Below, one piece after another: positions 26,985 through 35,717 of a stretch of 64,000 nucleotides of DNA (position 1 is its first letter; every line of letters begins with the position of its first letter). The position numbers and the translations under genes are program-made. The DNA is taken from assembly GCF_029964055.1 (NCBI RefSeq), contig NZ_CP124836.1:1488001-1552000 (forward strand), in the 5' to 3' direction. Below the pieces are notes generated by a model. It searched no databases and was not told where the DNA came from. It worked only from the letters and a program-made list of their open reading frames with translations. Source of the stretch: Arthrobacter sp. EM1. Its GTDB lineage: Bacteria; Actinomycetota; Actinomycetes; Actinomycetales; Micrococcaceae.

Positions 26985-27923
26985 TCAGTTGAAGACGAGC
27001 TTTGCGGCGCCAACGACTGCCGCGGAGTTTTGCAGTGTGGCGCGGAGGACGGGCATGCGGGCGAGCGGGGCCAGCAGTTCCCGGCGCAGGGCTGCCTCCA
27101 TGGGCTCCCACCACAGCTCGCCGGCGTCGGCCAGCCCGCCGGAGACTACCAATACCTCGGGGTCCAGGATATTGAGAAGCCCGCCGGCCGCCTGGCCAGC
27201 CGCAGCGGCCGCGGTGCTGACGGCCTCTCCCGCCGCAGGATCGCCGTCGTGCGCCAGGGCAAAGACTGCTCGGGTGTCCGGGACTGCAGGGGAGCCGCCC
27301 AGCCGCAGGAACGCCGCGTGGATGGCCGGCCCGGAGGCCACGGCCTCCACATGGCCCGAGTTGCCGCAGGAACACGGCAGCGCCTCGCCGCCGGAGTACG
27401 CGTACGGGGATGCGAGGTGCCCCACGTGACCGCCCACGAAGCGGTGGCCGAGGACCGGCGTGCCGGCCAGGACCAGGCTTCCTCCCACACCGGTTCCGAA
27501 CGCGATCAGCAGCGAACTCGCCGTCCCAGCCGCGGCACCGCGCCACGCTTCGCCGAGTGCATGGGCGTGAACGTCGTTCACGGCACGGACCGCGGCCGCG
27601 GGAAGCCCCAGCCGCCCTGCAAGGCCCTTGGTCAGCGCCGTCCGCGCCCAACCCCGGATCGCGTCGGTCGCGGAAACCACAACGCCACGCCCTGCGTCGA
27701 TCACGCCGGCGGAGCCCACCCCGACGCCAATGGTGGTGATGCCGTTGGCTTGGGCCCGGAGCCGTATCCTGGACACCAGCGCCGCGGTGGCGTCCAGGAC
27801 AGCCTCGCCGCCGGCACGGCTGAGTGTTGGGGTGGTCTCCGAGAACAGCAGCTTGCCGTCTTCCGAGACCAGTCCTGCTGCAGTCTTGGTGCCGCCAAGG
27901 TCCACACCGATGGCGTGCGCCAT
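26985..27923 (-). CDS. nanK: ROK family kinase, probably N-acetylmannosamine kinase
   Basis: A 312-residue sugar kinase with the ROK phosphate motif GVDLGGTKTAAGL and GVGVGSAGVID. The usual zinc motif CxCGxxGCxE appears as CSCGNSGHVE, with His in place of the third Cys, which may change zinc binding. It should phosphorylate ManNAc released by the lyase, as inferred from its place between nanA and nanE. The ATG at 27923 is fixed by GAGGAGG 4 nt upstream. Confidence 0.87.
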   Translation of the reverse strand: MAHAIGVDLGGTKTAAGLVSEDGKLLFSETTPTLSRAGGEAVLDATAALVSRIRLRAQANGITTIGVGVGSAGVIDAGRGVVVSATDAIRGWARTALTKGLAGRLGLPAAAVRAVNDVHAHALGEAWRGAAAGTASSLLIAFGTGVGGSLVLAGTPVLGHRFVGGHVGHLASPYAYSGGEALPCSCGNSGHVEAVASGPAIHAAFLRLGGSPAVPDTRAVFALAHDGDPAAGEAVSTAAAAAGQAAGGLLNILDPEVLVVSGGLADAGELWWEPMEAALRRELLAPLARMPVLRATLQNSAAVVGAAKLVFN

Positions 27924-27967
27924 GTTCCTCCTCAATCCAAGTTCCCTAGGTCCGTGAACACTGGAGC

Positions 27968-28885
27968 CTAGAGCAGGCCGTTGCGTTCAAGGATGACCTT
28001 GATGGCGGTGGTTTCGTCCTCGTTCAGGGAAGGCATGGGTGTGCTCATGGTGTTGGACTCGATGACGCCCATAAGCTGCAGGGCCGTCTTGAACGCGCCG
28101 AGGCCCGCCGCGCCGCCGGAGACCCGGCCGTTGGGGGTGTAAACGATCTCGAAGAGGTCGGCAATGCGGTCCTGCTCGGCAGCAGCCTTTGCCCACTCGC
28201 CGGCTGCTGCGGCGTCCATAAGGCTCCGGTAGCCGCGGGGGTCCACGTTGCCCAGGCCCGGGACGACACCTTGGGCGCCGCCGAGCAGGGCGCCGTCGAC
28301 GACGACCTCGTGACCGGTGAAGATGTCGAAGTTGGGGATGTCCCGGGCGGCCAGCAGGAGCTGGCGGAAAGCGACGTCGTCGCCGGAGGAGTCCTTGACG
28401 CCGGCGATCACGCCGTCGCGGCCGAGCCGGACCAGCAGGTCAGTGGGCAGTTTGAAGTGGGTGCGGACGGGGACGTCATAGGCGAAGATCGGCGCGCTGA
28501 CGGCGTCGTGTACGGCGCGGAAGTGGGTTTCCGTCTCCTCGGCGTTGCCGATCGCGTAGTACATCGAGGTCACAACGATCGCATCGGCGCCGAGGTCGAT
28601 GACCTTCCGGGCCTCCTCGATGACGCGGTTGGTGGTCTGTTCGTTGGCGCCGACGATCAACGGCACGCTGCCGGAGTTCGCATCGGCGATGGTGCTGACA
28701 ACGAGTTCGCGCTCGGCATTTGTCAGGTAGGGGACCTCGCCGGAGGATCCGAGGACGAAGAGGCCGGACACCCCGCCGTCGAGGAGGTGCCGGGTGAGGT
28801 TCTTCAGCGAGTCGGTATCGATGCTGCCGTCGGTGTGGCGGGGGGTGACGACCGGGGGAATGACGCCCTGGAATTGGGTAGACAA
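27968..28885 (-). CDS. nanA: N-acetylneuraminate lyase / DHDPS family aldolase
   Basis: A 305-residue class I aldolase that, by context, splits N-acetylneuraminate into ManNAc and pyruvate. Family features: VLGSSGEVPYLTNAERE (carboxylate-binding GSSGE), YYAIGNAEETETHFRAVHDA, the AYDVPVRT segment with the active-site Tyr, and GVKDSSGD with the Schiff-base Lys. The start is taken as a TTG at 28885 with GGAG 6 nt upstream; an in-frame TTG four codons earlier overlaps that site. The family also includes keto-deoxysugar aldolases, so the substrate rests on the neighbours. Confidence 0.88.
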   Translation of the reverse strand: MSTQFQGVIPPVVTPRHTDGSIDTDSLKNLTRHLLDGGVSGLFVLGSSGEVPYLTNAERELVVSTIADANSGSVPLIVGANEQTTNRVIEEARKVIDLGADAIVVTSMYYAIGNAEETETHFRAVHDAVSAPIFAYDVPVRTHFKLPTDLLVRLGRDGVIAGVKDSSGDDVAFRQLLLAARDIPNFDIFTGHEVVVDGALLGGAQGVVPGLGNVDPRGYRSLMDAAAAGEWAKAAAEQDRIADLFEIVYTPNGRVSGGAAGLGAFKTALQLMGVIESNTMSTPMPSLNEDETTAIKVILERNGLL

Positions 28886-28931
28886 AGGTATCTCCAATGA
28901 TGGTTTGGTGAGTTGGGAAAGGATGGGGGGA

Positions 28932-29738
28932 TCAGGGGTGCAGCAGGCTGGGTGCGGCGCCGAGCAGTTTCTTGGTGTAGTCGTTGCCGGGATGGTCGAA
29001 GACCTCTCCGGCGGGACCTTGTTCCACGATTTCGCCGAAATACATAACGCAAATCCGGTCCGAGACGTAGCGGACCGTCTGGATATCGTGGGAGATGAAG
29101 ACCATACCGAGGTTCAGCTGAGTCTTTAGGTCCGAGAGCAGGTTCAGCACCTGGGCCCGGACCGAGACGTCCAGCGCCGAGGTCGGCTCGTCCGCCACAA
29201 TGATGTCCGGGTCCAGGGCCAGGGCGCGGGCGATGGCAACGCGCTGGCGCTGGCCGCCGGATACCTGCGAAGGCGTGACCTCGGCGGCGGATGACGGCAG
29301 CCCGACTAGTGCGAGGAGTTCCTTGACTTTCGCTGCCCGCGTCGCCGCGGTGCCGATCCCGTGGATCTTGAGCGGGTCGGTGAGGATGTCCTGGATGGTC
29401 ATCCGGGGGTTGAGCGCAGTGGACGGGTCCTGGAAGACCACCGATACTGCGCGGCCAAATTCCCTGCGCAGGGCGGCGTTCCGCTTGATGGCGGGCTTCC
29501 CGTGGAACAACACCGCACCTGAGGTGGGGGTCTGCAGTCCCACCAGCACGGAGGCAAGGGTGGATTTGCCGCAGCCGGATTCGCCGACGATCCCCACGGT
29601 CTCGCCGCGGCTGATGGTGAAGTCCACTCCGTTGACTGCCTTGACGATGTTGGGCCGGAAGAGGCCGCCGGTTCGGGCCCGGTGGTGAACCTTGACGTTC
29701 TTCAGTTCAATCACGGGCTTGCCGGTTGGTGTGCTCAC
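28932..29738 (-). CDS. Sialic acid ABC importer, second ATPase (DppF-like)
   Basis: A 268-residue ATPase of the peptide/nickel class: Walker A GESGCGKST near residue 53, VFQDPSTALNPRMTIQDILT (Q-loop), signature VSGGQRQRVAIARALA, Walker B IIVADEPTSALD and SHDIQTVRYVSDRICVMYFG. The GTG start overlaps the stop of the upstream fused gene (GTGA). It works with the fused permease-ATPase, the first permease and the binding protein. It corresponds in order to the last transporter gene of the corynebacterial sia system. Confidence 0.88.
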   Translation of the reverse strand: MSTPTGKPVIELKNVKVHHRARTGGLFRPNIVKAVNGVDFTISRGETVGIVGESGCGKSTLASVLVGLQTPTSGAVLFHGKPAIKRNAALRREFGRAVSVVFQDPSTALNPRMTIQDILTDPLKIHGIGTAATRAAKVKELLALVGLPSSAAEVTPSQVSGGQRQRVAIARALALDPDIIVADEPTSALDVSVRAQVLNLLSDLKTQLNLGMVFISHDIQTVRYVSDRICVMYFGEIVEQGPAGEVFDHPGNDYTKKLLGAAPSLLHP

Positions 29739-31825
29739 TTGGCATCCTCCTTGAGGTGGCTGGCCCAGTAGTGGTCGCTTTTTTTGTCAACTGGGGTCAG
29801 GACGAGCCGCTGGTCCGGGTCGGCGTCGGGCCGCAGCGAACGGGGAGCAAACCTGTCGCCGGTGGAGAACGCCCTCGGTGATGGTACTGTGCCGGGGATC
29901 TGGTGCAGGCGGGCGGCGTCGGCCTCAATGGAGAGCACGGCGCCGAGCAGGCCCCGGGTGTATTCGTGCCGCGGGTTCTGGAGCAGGGCGGATGCCTGCG
30001 CGGACTCCACGACCTGCCCGGCATACATCACGGTGATGCGGTGCGCGAGTGACGCCACCAGGGCGAGGTCATGGCTGACGAACACCATGGCGAAGCCCAG
30101 TTGCTCGCGCAGCTCGTTGAGCAGCTGCACCACCTGGTGCTGGACGGTCACGTCCAGTGCGGTGGTGGGCTCGTCAGCGACGACGATCCGGGGCGAGCGG
30201 GACAGTGCCATGGCGATCAGGACACGCTGCCGCTGGCCGCCGGAGAGCTCGTGCGGGTAGCTGGCCAGGGTGCGGACGGGATCCAGCTTGACCATTTTGA
30301 GAAGCTCGGCCGGGGTCTTGCGACCGCCGCGGCGGGTGAGTTGCTCCAGCTGGTCCTTGATTTTCATCGAGGGGTTGAGCGAGCTCAGCGCGTCCTGGTA
30401 GACCATGGCGATTTGCTGGCCCCGTAGACCTTGGTAGGCCTGGGTGCTGCCGTGGCCGGTTGAGGGGTCCAGCAGTTCCTTGCCGTTGAAGGTGATCGAG
30501 CCGGAGATCTTGGCAGTCTTGGGCAGCAGTCCCATGATGGCCAGGGACGTGATGGACTTGCCGCAGCCGGATTCGCCGACGAGCCCCATGGTTTCGCCCT
30601 CGCGGACGTTGAAGGAGACGTTGTCCACGATGTCGGTGTCGCCGAAGCGCCCCGGGAAGCGGATGGATAGGTTCTTGACCTCGAGGACCGTGCGCGCGGT
30701 GTCGGAGACCTGGGGGAGGCGGTCGGTCCGTCCGGCTTCGACGGTGGCGAGCAGTTTCAGCTCCTGGTCCAGCAGGGCGTGGGGATTGGCCGTTGGGACC
30801 TGCCTGTCCTGAGGGCATCCGGCCTCCGGGACAGCATCGGCCACAGCGGCGCGGACGACGTCGAGCTCATGCTGCTCCAGCACGGAGCCTTGGGCTACCG
30901 AGGTGCCGATCTCGGCGTCGACGGCCACAGCGGCGGGGGATGACCCGTCGTCGTCCTTGACAACGGGTGCCCGGCGGAGCTTCGGATTGACCATGGCATC
31001 CGTGAGGCCCTCGGCCAGGATGTTCAGGGCGAGCACTGTGAGCAGGATGGTGAGGCCGGCGAACGTGGTGGCCCACCAGCCGCCGGACAGGACGAGGTTG
31101 CGGCCGTAGGAGATCACATTGCCCCAGGACGGCGCGGGGTCCTGGACGCCGGCGCCGAGGAAAGAGAGCGAAGCCTCCAGGATGATCGCGTCCGCGACCA
31201 TCACTGTGGCGAACACCAGGACCGGGGCCGCGGTGTTGCGCACGACGTGCTTCAGCAGGAGGTAGAAGCGGCCGGCGCCAATTACCCGCGCGGCGCGGAC
31301 ATAGTCTTCGCCGTATTGGGAGAGGACGTTGGCGCGGACCACCCGGGCGAGCTGGGGCGTGTAGATCACCGCAATGGCCACGATGATGGTGGGCACTGTA
31401 TTGCCGAATGCCGCCAGCAGCACAGCGGCCAGGGCGATGCCGGGGAACGCCATAAGAATGTCCATAAGCCGCATGATCAGTTCGTTGACCGGTTTGCTGG
31501 AGGTCGCGGCCAGGGAGCCGAGCAGCGCGCCGGCAGCCATGGCCAGCGACACGGCGCCCAGGCCGATCATCAGGGAGGACTGCGCGCCATAGAGCAGGCG
31601 CGAGAAGATGTCACGTCCCAGCCGGTCGGTGCCGAAGAGGTGCTCCCCGCCGGGCGCCGTCGCCGGGGTGAAGGATTCCAGGGGGTCGTGCGGGGCGATG
31701 AGGGGCGCCAAGATGGCGGAAACGGTGATGGCCATCAGGAAGAGGAGCGCGAGCCGGGAGGTCCATGGAAGGGCCTTGAACCGGATTCCGGGGGCGCTGA
31801 GGCGTTCAGCGAGTTTGCTGCGCAT
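29735..31825 (-). CDS. Sialic acid ABC importer, fused permease-ATPase
   Basis: A 696-residue natural fusion. Residues 1-290 are a DppC-type permease (LFGTDRLGRDIFSRLLYGAQ, the EAA-like LLKHVVRNTAAPVLVFATVM, and SLSFLGAGVQDPAPSWGNVI). A linker rich in Ala, Val and Glu covers about 290-375. The rest is a DppD-type ATPase with Walker A GESGCGKS (about 415), LSGGQRQRVLIAMALS and Walker B IVVADEPTTALD. Such fusions occur in actinobacterial sialic acid and peptide importers. It starts 3 nt after the first permease. Confidence 0.9.
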   Translation of the reverse strand: MRSKLAERLSAPGIRFKALPWTSRLALLFLMAITVSAILAPLIAPHDPLESFTPATAPGGEHLFGTDRLGRDIFSRLLYGAQSSLMIGLGAVSLAMAAGALLGSLAATSSKPVNELIMRLMDILMAFPGIALAAVLLAAFGNTVPTIIVAIAVIYTPQLARVVRANVLSQYGEDYVRAARVIGAGRFYLLLKHVVRNTAAPVLVFATVMVADAIILEASLSFLGAGVQDPAPSWGNVISYGRNLVLSGGWWATTFAGLTILLTVLALNILAEGLTDAMVNPKLRRAPVVKDDDGSSPAAVAVDAEIGTSVAQGSVLEQHELDVVRAAVADAVPEAGCPQDRQVPTANPHALLDQELKLLATVEAGRTDRLPQVSDTARTVLEVKNLSIRFPGRFGDTDIVDNVSFNVREGETMGLVGESGCGKSITSLAIMGLLPKTAKISGSITFNGKELLDPSTGHGSTQAYQGLRGQQIAMVYQDALSSLNPSMKIKDQLEQLTRRGGRKTPAELLKMVKLDPVRTLASYPHELSGGQRQRVLIAMALSRSPRIVVADEPTTALDVTVQHQVVQLLNELREQLGFAMVFVSHDLALVASLAHRITVMYAGQVVESAQASALLQNPRHEYTRGLLGAVLSIEADAARLHQIPGTVPSPRAFSTGDRFAPRSLRPDADPDQRLVLTPVDKKSDHYWASHLKEDAK

Positions 31826-31828
31826 GGG

Positions 31829-32785
31829 TCAGACCGTCCTGATTCGGGGGTTGATGAGCAGGTAGAGAAGGTCGACGGCGATGTTCACGATTACGAAGGT
31901 CACTGAGATGGTCAGGACCACCCCTTGGACGAGGTTGACGTCGAGGTTGGTGATTCCGTTGAGGATCAACTGGCCCATGCCGGGCAGGGCAAAGATCATT
32001 TCGATCACAACGGCGCCTCCGAGTAGATAGCCGATCCGCAGTCCCAGGACCGTCACCGGTGTGACAAGCGCGTTCCGGAGGACGTTTTTTGATACGACTT
32101 CCCGGTAGGGGACACCGTTGCCGATTGCTGTCCGGACGTAGTCGCGGTCAAGTTCCTCGACCATCGAGGTGCGGACCACACGGATCAGGGAGGCGGAGAC
32201 CGGGATGGCGAGGGCAAGGGCCGGGAGCGTCATCGAGTTCAGCCACCCGCCGAAGCCGGATTCGGGTGTTGCGAGGCCGCCCGAGGGGAAGGACGGGCTG
32301 GCGCCAAGGGCGAACCACTGGATCAGCAGGATGCCCAGCCAAAATGACGGTGTTGCCACGGCGGCGATGGAGAACACCCGGACCAGTTGGTCCTGCCATT
32401 TGTCCCGGTAGAGTGCACCGATGATGCCGAAGGGAAGCGAGAGCAGAACGGCGATCAGCACCCCCAAGAAGGTCAGTTGCAGGGTCAGCGGAAACGCGGC
32501 AGCGATCATGTCGGCCACCGACTTTGCCGGCGGCGTGGTGACCCCGAGATCAAACTGGAGCAGCTTCCCGAGGAACCGGAAGTACTGCAGAACCAGGGAA
32601 TCGTTGAGCCCGTTGTTCTGGCGGTACTGTTCCTTGGCTTCCTCACTGGCACCGTCGCCCAGGGCGCTGCTCGCCTGATCGCCTGGGGCGGCCTGAAGGA
32701 CCAGGAACACCAGCAGGGTAATGCCAAGGATCATCAGGGGCAGCGCCGCAAGCCTGCGGCCCAGCAGGCGCAATATCGTGACCAA
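31829..32785 (-). CDS. Sialic acid ABC importer, permease (DppB-like)
   Basis: A 318-residue membrane protein of the DppB type: an N-terminal helix (LMILGITLLVFLVLQAAPGD), the periplasmic segment with NGLNDSLVLQYFRFLG and the cytoplasmic EAA loop (VREVVSKNVLRNALVTPVTV-like, positions about 225-245). It ends with FALPGMGQLILNGI, as usual for the family. The start is a TTG with GGAG 6 nt upstream. It lies between the binding protein and the fused permease-ATPase. Confidence 0.9.
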   Translation of the reverse strand: MVTILRLLGRRLAALPLMILGITLLVFLVLQAAPGDQASSALGDGASEEAKEQYRQNNGLNDSLVLQYFRFLGKLLQFDLGVTTPPAKSVADMIAAAFPLTLQLTFLGVLIAVLLSLPFGIIGALYRDKWQDQLVRVFSIAAVATPSFWLGILLIQWFALGASPSFPSGGLATPESGFGGWLNSMTLPALALAIPVSASLIRVVRTSMVEELDRDYVRTAIGNGVPYREVVSKNVLRNALVTPVTVLGLRIGYLLGGAVVIEMIFALPGMGQLILNGITNLDVNLVQGVVLTISVTFVIVNIAVDLLYLLINPRIRTV

Positions 32786-32899
32786 AATTGTCTCCGGAAT
32801 TCGTGGAAGTTTGTCCCGGCCTCAGCCGGCACCGGGGGGCAGGTCATCCAGGTCCGGGCGGGAGGGGGCCCGCCCGGACCTGGACTTATTCGGCCGGAA

Positions 32900-34543
32900 T
32901 CAGGCCGTGCGCCCGACGCCGATGAAGCCGACACCGGTGGTGGGCAGCGGCTTGAAGCCGCTGAGCTTCTTGGCATCCCAGGCGCTCGGAAGCTGGCGGT
33001 GGAAGATCGGATACAGCGGGAGCTCTTCGGACACCAGATCCACGATGTCGCCGGTCACCTTTTTCGCTTCAGCCTTGGTGGACCGCCCGGCTTTCGCCAT
33101 GAGGTCCACAAGTGTCGCGCGTTCCGGGGTGGCGGCCCAATACGCGCGGCCCTTCATCCAGGTGTCGCCGGCGTAGAACCAGCTCAGCAGCAGGTCGGCG
33201 TCGTTGCCGAAGACGGACGGGTCGCCCGGGGCGGCGACGACGGAGAAATCTCCCTTGCCCACCCGGTCCGTGTACAACGCACCGGATTGCAGGTTCTTTA
33301 GGGTGACCTTGACGCCCGGGATCTTGTTCCAGGATTCCAGCATCAGCGGGGCCACATCCTTGACCCAGGCTGTGTCCGTGGTGAGCAGTTCAAATTCGAG
33401 GTTTGTGACGCCGGCCTGCTTCAGCAGATCCTCGGCTTTCCCGGGGTCATAGCCGTAGACATTCTTGGCCTTGACGTAGTCCGGGTGCCCTTCCTGGAAG
33501 TAGGAGCTGGCGGCCTTGGCGTTCCCGAACAGTGCCTTCTTAATGATGGAGTCCTTGTCCAAGCCGTAGTGCAAGGCTTGGCGGACCAGCTTGTTGTCGA
33601 ACGGGGCCCGGGCGCAATTGAACATCATGAAGAGCAGCCCAAAAGACTGGACGGATTCCACCGTCGCCTTCGATTTCAGTCCGTCAATGTCAAGGTACGG
33701 GACATCCTCGATCGCCTGCACACGACCGGACTGCATCGCCGTGACGCGGGCGGCGGCGTCGGAGAGCAGGAGCCAGTTCATGCCCTTGGCCAGTGCCGGC
33801 ATGGGCCCGTTGTAGTCCGGGTTTGCCTCGAAGACAATCTTGTCGTCCTTGACCGCGGACACCAGTTTGTAGGGGCCGGTACCGACGGGCTTGGCGTCGA
33901 ATGCTTTGAGCTGATCCGATCCGAGCGGGAAGTTGGCCAGGGCCTTGGGAACGACCTTGACGACGGAGATGCGCGGGCCGAAGCCCGGGAACGCATATTT
34001 CAGCGTGAACTCGACGGTCTTCGCGTCGATGGCCTTGACGTCCTGGATAAACGGGATGAATTGGGAGAAGAGCGACTTGTTCGCCGGGTCCATCACACGG
34101 GTAAAGGAGAAGACCACGTCTTCGGAGGTGACCGGGGTGCCGTTGTGGAACGTCGCGCCATCGCGGAGGGTCACCTGGTACGTGGTGTCGTTGACTTGCT
34201 TCGGATCGGCCGCGGCGAGGGCGTTGTACGGCTCGCGGGTGGCGGGATGAAGTTCCACCAGGCCCTCGTAGACATGGAGGTTGGCGGCCAGCGGCGTTGC
34301 CCCGGAAGCGGACAGCGGGTCGAACCCGGTAGACAGGGCGTAGGAGATGCCCGCTTCGATGATGAGGTCCTTGTTGATCGGTGCAGTGTTTGCCCCCGGT
34401 CCTGCCGTTGTGGTGGCGGCTCCGCCGCAGGCGGCGAGAGAAGTGGTGAAAGCCGCGGCCATGCCCAGGGCGCCCGACAACTTGAGGAAGCTCCGGCGGC
34501 TGGCGTCATTGACCAGCGGCAAGTTCATTGATGTCCTGCTCAT
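32900..34543 (-). CDS. Sialic acid ABC importer, solute-binding lipoprotein
   Basis: A 547-residue family 5 binding protein (DppA/OppA class). The N-terminus has a Tat-type signal ([19 protein letters not shown]) ending in a lipobox (SLAACGG), so it is anchored outside the membrane. The domain shows [23 protein letters not shown] and [20 protein letters not shown] signatures. The start may be at 34543 (MSRTSMNLP) or five codons later; both have weak sites. It opens the operon of importer, nanA, nanK and nanE. Its specificity for sialic acid is inferred from these partners. Confidence 0.87.
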   Translation of the reverse strand: MSRTSMNLPLVNDASRRSFLKLSGALGMAAAFTTSLAACGGAATTTAGPGANTAPINKDLIIEAGISYALSTGFDPLSASGATPLAANLHVYEGLVELHPATREPYNALAAADPKQVNDTTYQVTLRDGATFHNGTPVTSEDVVFSFTRVMDPANKSLFSQFIPFIQDVKAIDAKTVEFTLKYAFPGFGPRISVVKVVPKALANFPLGSDQLKAFDAKPVGTGPYKLVSAVKDDKIVFEANPDYNGPMPALAKGMNWLLLSDAAARVTAMQSGRVQAIEDVPYLDIDGLKSKATVESVQSFGLLFMMFNCARAPFDNKLVRQALHYGLDKDSIIKKALFGNAKAASSYFQEGHPDYVKAKNVYGYDPGKAEDLLKQAGVTNLEFELLTTDTAWVKDVAPLMLESWNKIPGVKVTLKNLQSGALYTDRVGKGDFSVVAAPGDPSVFGNDADLLLSWFYAGDTWMKGRAYWAATPERATLVDLMAKAGRSTKAEAKKVTGDIVDLVSEELPLYPIFHRQLPSAWDAKKLSGFKPLPTTGVGFIGVGRTA

Positions 34544-34561
34544 AATTTGCCTCACCATTCG

Positions 34562-34567
34562 AGTATA
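34562..34567 (-). promoter_or_regulatory. Candidate -10 box of the nan importer operon
   Basis: Read on the minus strand, TATACT lies 19 nt upstream of the ATG at 34543. At the usual 17-nt spacing the -35 position would overlap the palindrome at 34578-34591, which would let a bound repressor block polymerase. The -35 hexamer itself is weak. Confidence 0.4.
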
Positions 34568-34577
34568 TTTATCGGAT

Positions 34578-34591
34578 GTAGGACGTCCGAT
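34578..34591. promoter_or_regulatory. Candidate NanR operator before the importer operon
   Basis: GTAGGACGTCCGAT differs by one base in the outer arms from AT-N-GGACGTCC-N-AT, the pattern found before nanR. It overlaps a second inverted repeat, ATCGGA (34571-34576) and TCCGAT (34586-34591). The site lies 35-48 nt upstream of the binding-protein start and 114 nt upstream of the divergent DUF4862 gene, so it could control both. Confidence 0.6.
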
Positions 34592-34704
34592 GCTTGTAGT
34601 GGAAACTGTAAGGGGCATCACACGGGCCCGTCAAGCGGGTGTAGAACCGCAAGTTGGCGAACCCCCCGGGCGACGTACGCAGCATCCAGATCGAAGGAGA
34701 GAAT

Positions 34705-35607
34705 GTGTCACTGATCGTCGGCGCCTATCCGGCCCAGCCCGAGGGGCTGCTGCAGAGTCAGTTCTTCGAGGAACTCGCAGCACTCGCCGCTATCCGCGGC
34801 CTCGAGCTTCCCTACCGCGCCTGGGGCGGCGACCCGTGGCCTGCCGGGGCGAACGCCGACTGGTCAGCGGTGGTCACCGCAATTCCCGGAACCATGCAGA
34901 GAGCCGGCGCAGACGCGCGGTTCGGACTCGCCTCCACGGACCGGGAAGGGCGTCGGGCCGCCGTTGACTTCACGGCAGGGATCTTGGGCTATGTCGCAGG
35001 CCTTCGGGACCAGGGGCACCGGGTGGAGGCCGTCGCGTTGCATTCTGCTCCGTCCGGGCATGGCACTCCAGCGGCCTTCGCGGAGTCGCTCTGGGAGATC
35101 CTAGGGTGGGACTGGCAGGGCACCTCCCTAGTGGTTGAACACTGCGATGCACCGCGTCCCGGACGGGTTCCTGAAAAGGGATTTCTTTCATTCAGCGACG
35201 AAACCAACCTCGTCCGGGCGTTTCGGGAGCAGGGCCAGGACATCGGAATGCTCGTGAACTGGGCCCGGTCCGTCATCGAGACAGGTCAGCGGCGCACGGC
35301 AGCAGCCCATGTGGCCGAGGCGCGCGAAGCGGGAGTTCTCAACGGCCTGATGTTTTCCGGGTGTTCCCCCGAAGCCACCGAGTTCGGTTACCCGTGGATC
35401 GATGCCCATCTGCCTGCCGTCGAGGTCGAAGGAGCTCCGGCCAGTTCCCTGCTTACCACCCGCGAAATCGCCGGATGCCTTCGCGAAGCCGGCAGGCCGC
35501 CGATCATTGGTCTCAAGATCGGCCTGCCAGGGGCCGCGGCGTCACCCCTTGAGCGGGCCGCACGGGTGCGTCAAATGTGCGACCTCGTGATGGCCAACGT
35601 CGGGTAG
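34705..35607 (+). CDS. DUF4862 family protein linked to sialic acid use
   Basis: A 300-residue protein starting MSLIVGAYPAQPEG, from a GTG at 34705 with AAGGAG 6 nt upstream. It has no signal peptide. The pattern GLELPYRAWG, VALHSAP, SLVVEHCDA and GLKIGLPGA suggests a TIM barrel related to xylose-isomerase-like sugar epimerases, with possible metal ligands Glu/His in VVEHCD. Function is unknown. It diverges from the importer operon across the candidate NanR site, which points to a step in sialic acid or derivative metabolism. Confidence 0.8.
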   Translation: MSLIVGAYPAQPEGLLQSQFFEELAALAAIRGLELPYRAWGGDPWPAGANADWSAVVTAIPGTMQRAGADARFGLASTDREGRRAAVDFTAGILGYVAGLRDQGHRVEAVALHSAPSGHGTPAAFAESLWEILGWDWQGTSLVVEHCDAPRPGRVPEKGFLSFSDETNLVRAFREQGQDIGMLVNWARSVIETGQRRTAAAHVAEAREAGVLNGLMFSGCSPEATEFGYPWIDAHLPAVEVEGAPASSLLTTREIAGCLREAGRPPIIGLKIGLPGAAASPLERAARVRQMCDLVMANVG

Positions 35608-35717
35608 ATGGAGGTTCCTGAACATCAAAATGGAACACTCGCCCAAGATCCACGTCGGCACTGACGTATGCGGCCTCTTCGACGAAGGCTGCAATCGCCC
35701 GGCCCGGACCACAGCCA

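Noticed and set aside
26464..27651. A 395-codon minus-strand frame overlapping nanE and nanK
   Set aside because: It is Arg/Gly-rich and out of frame with the clearly recognisable nanE and nanK products.
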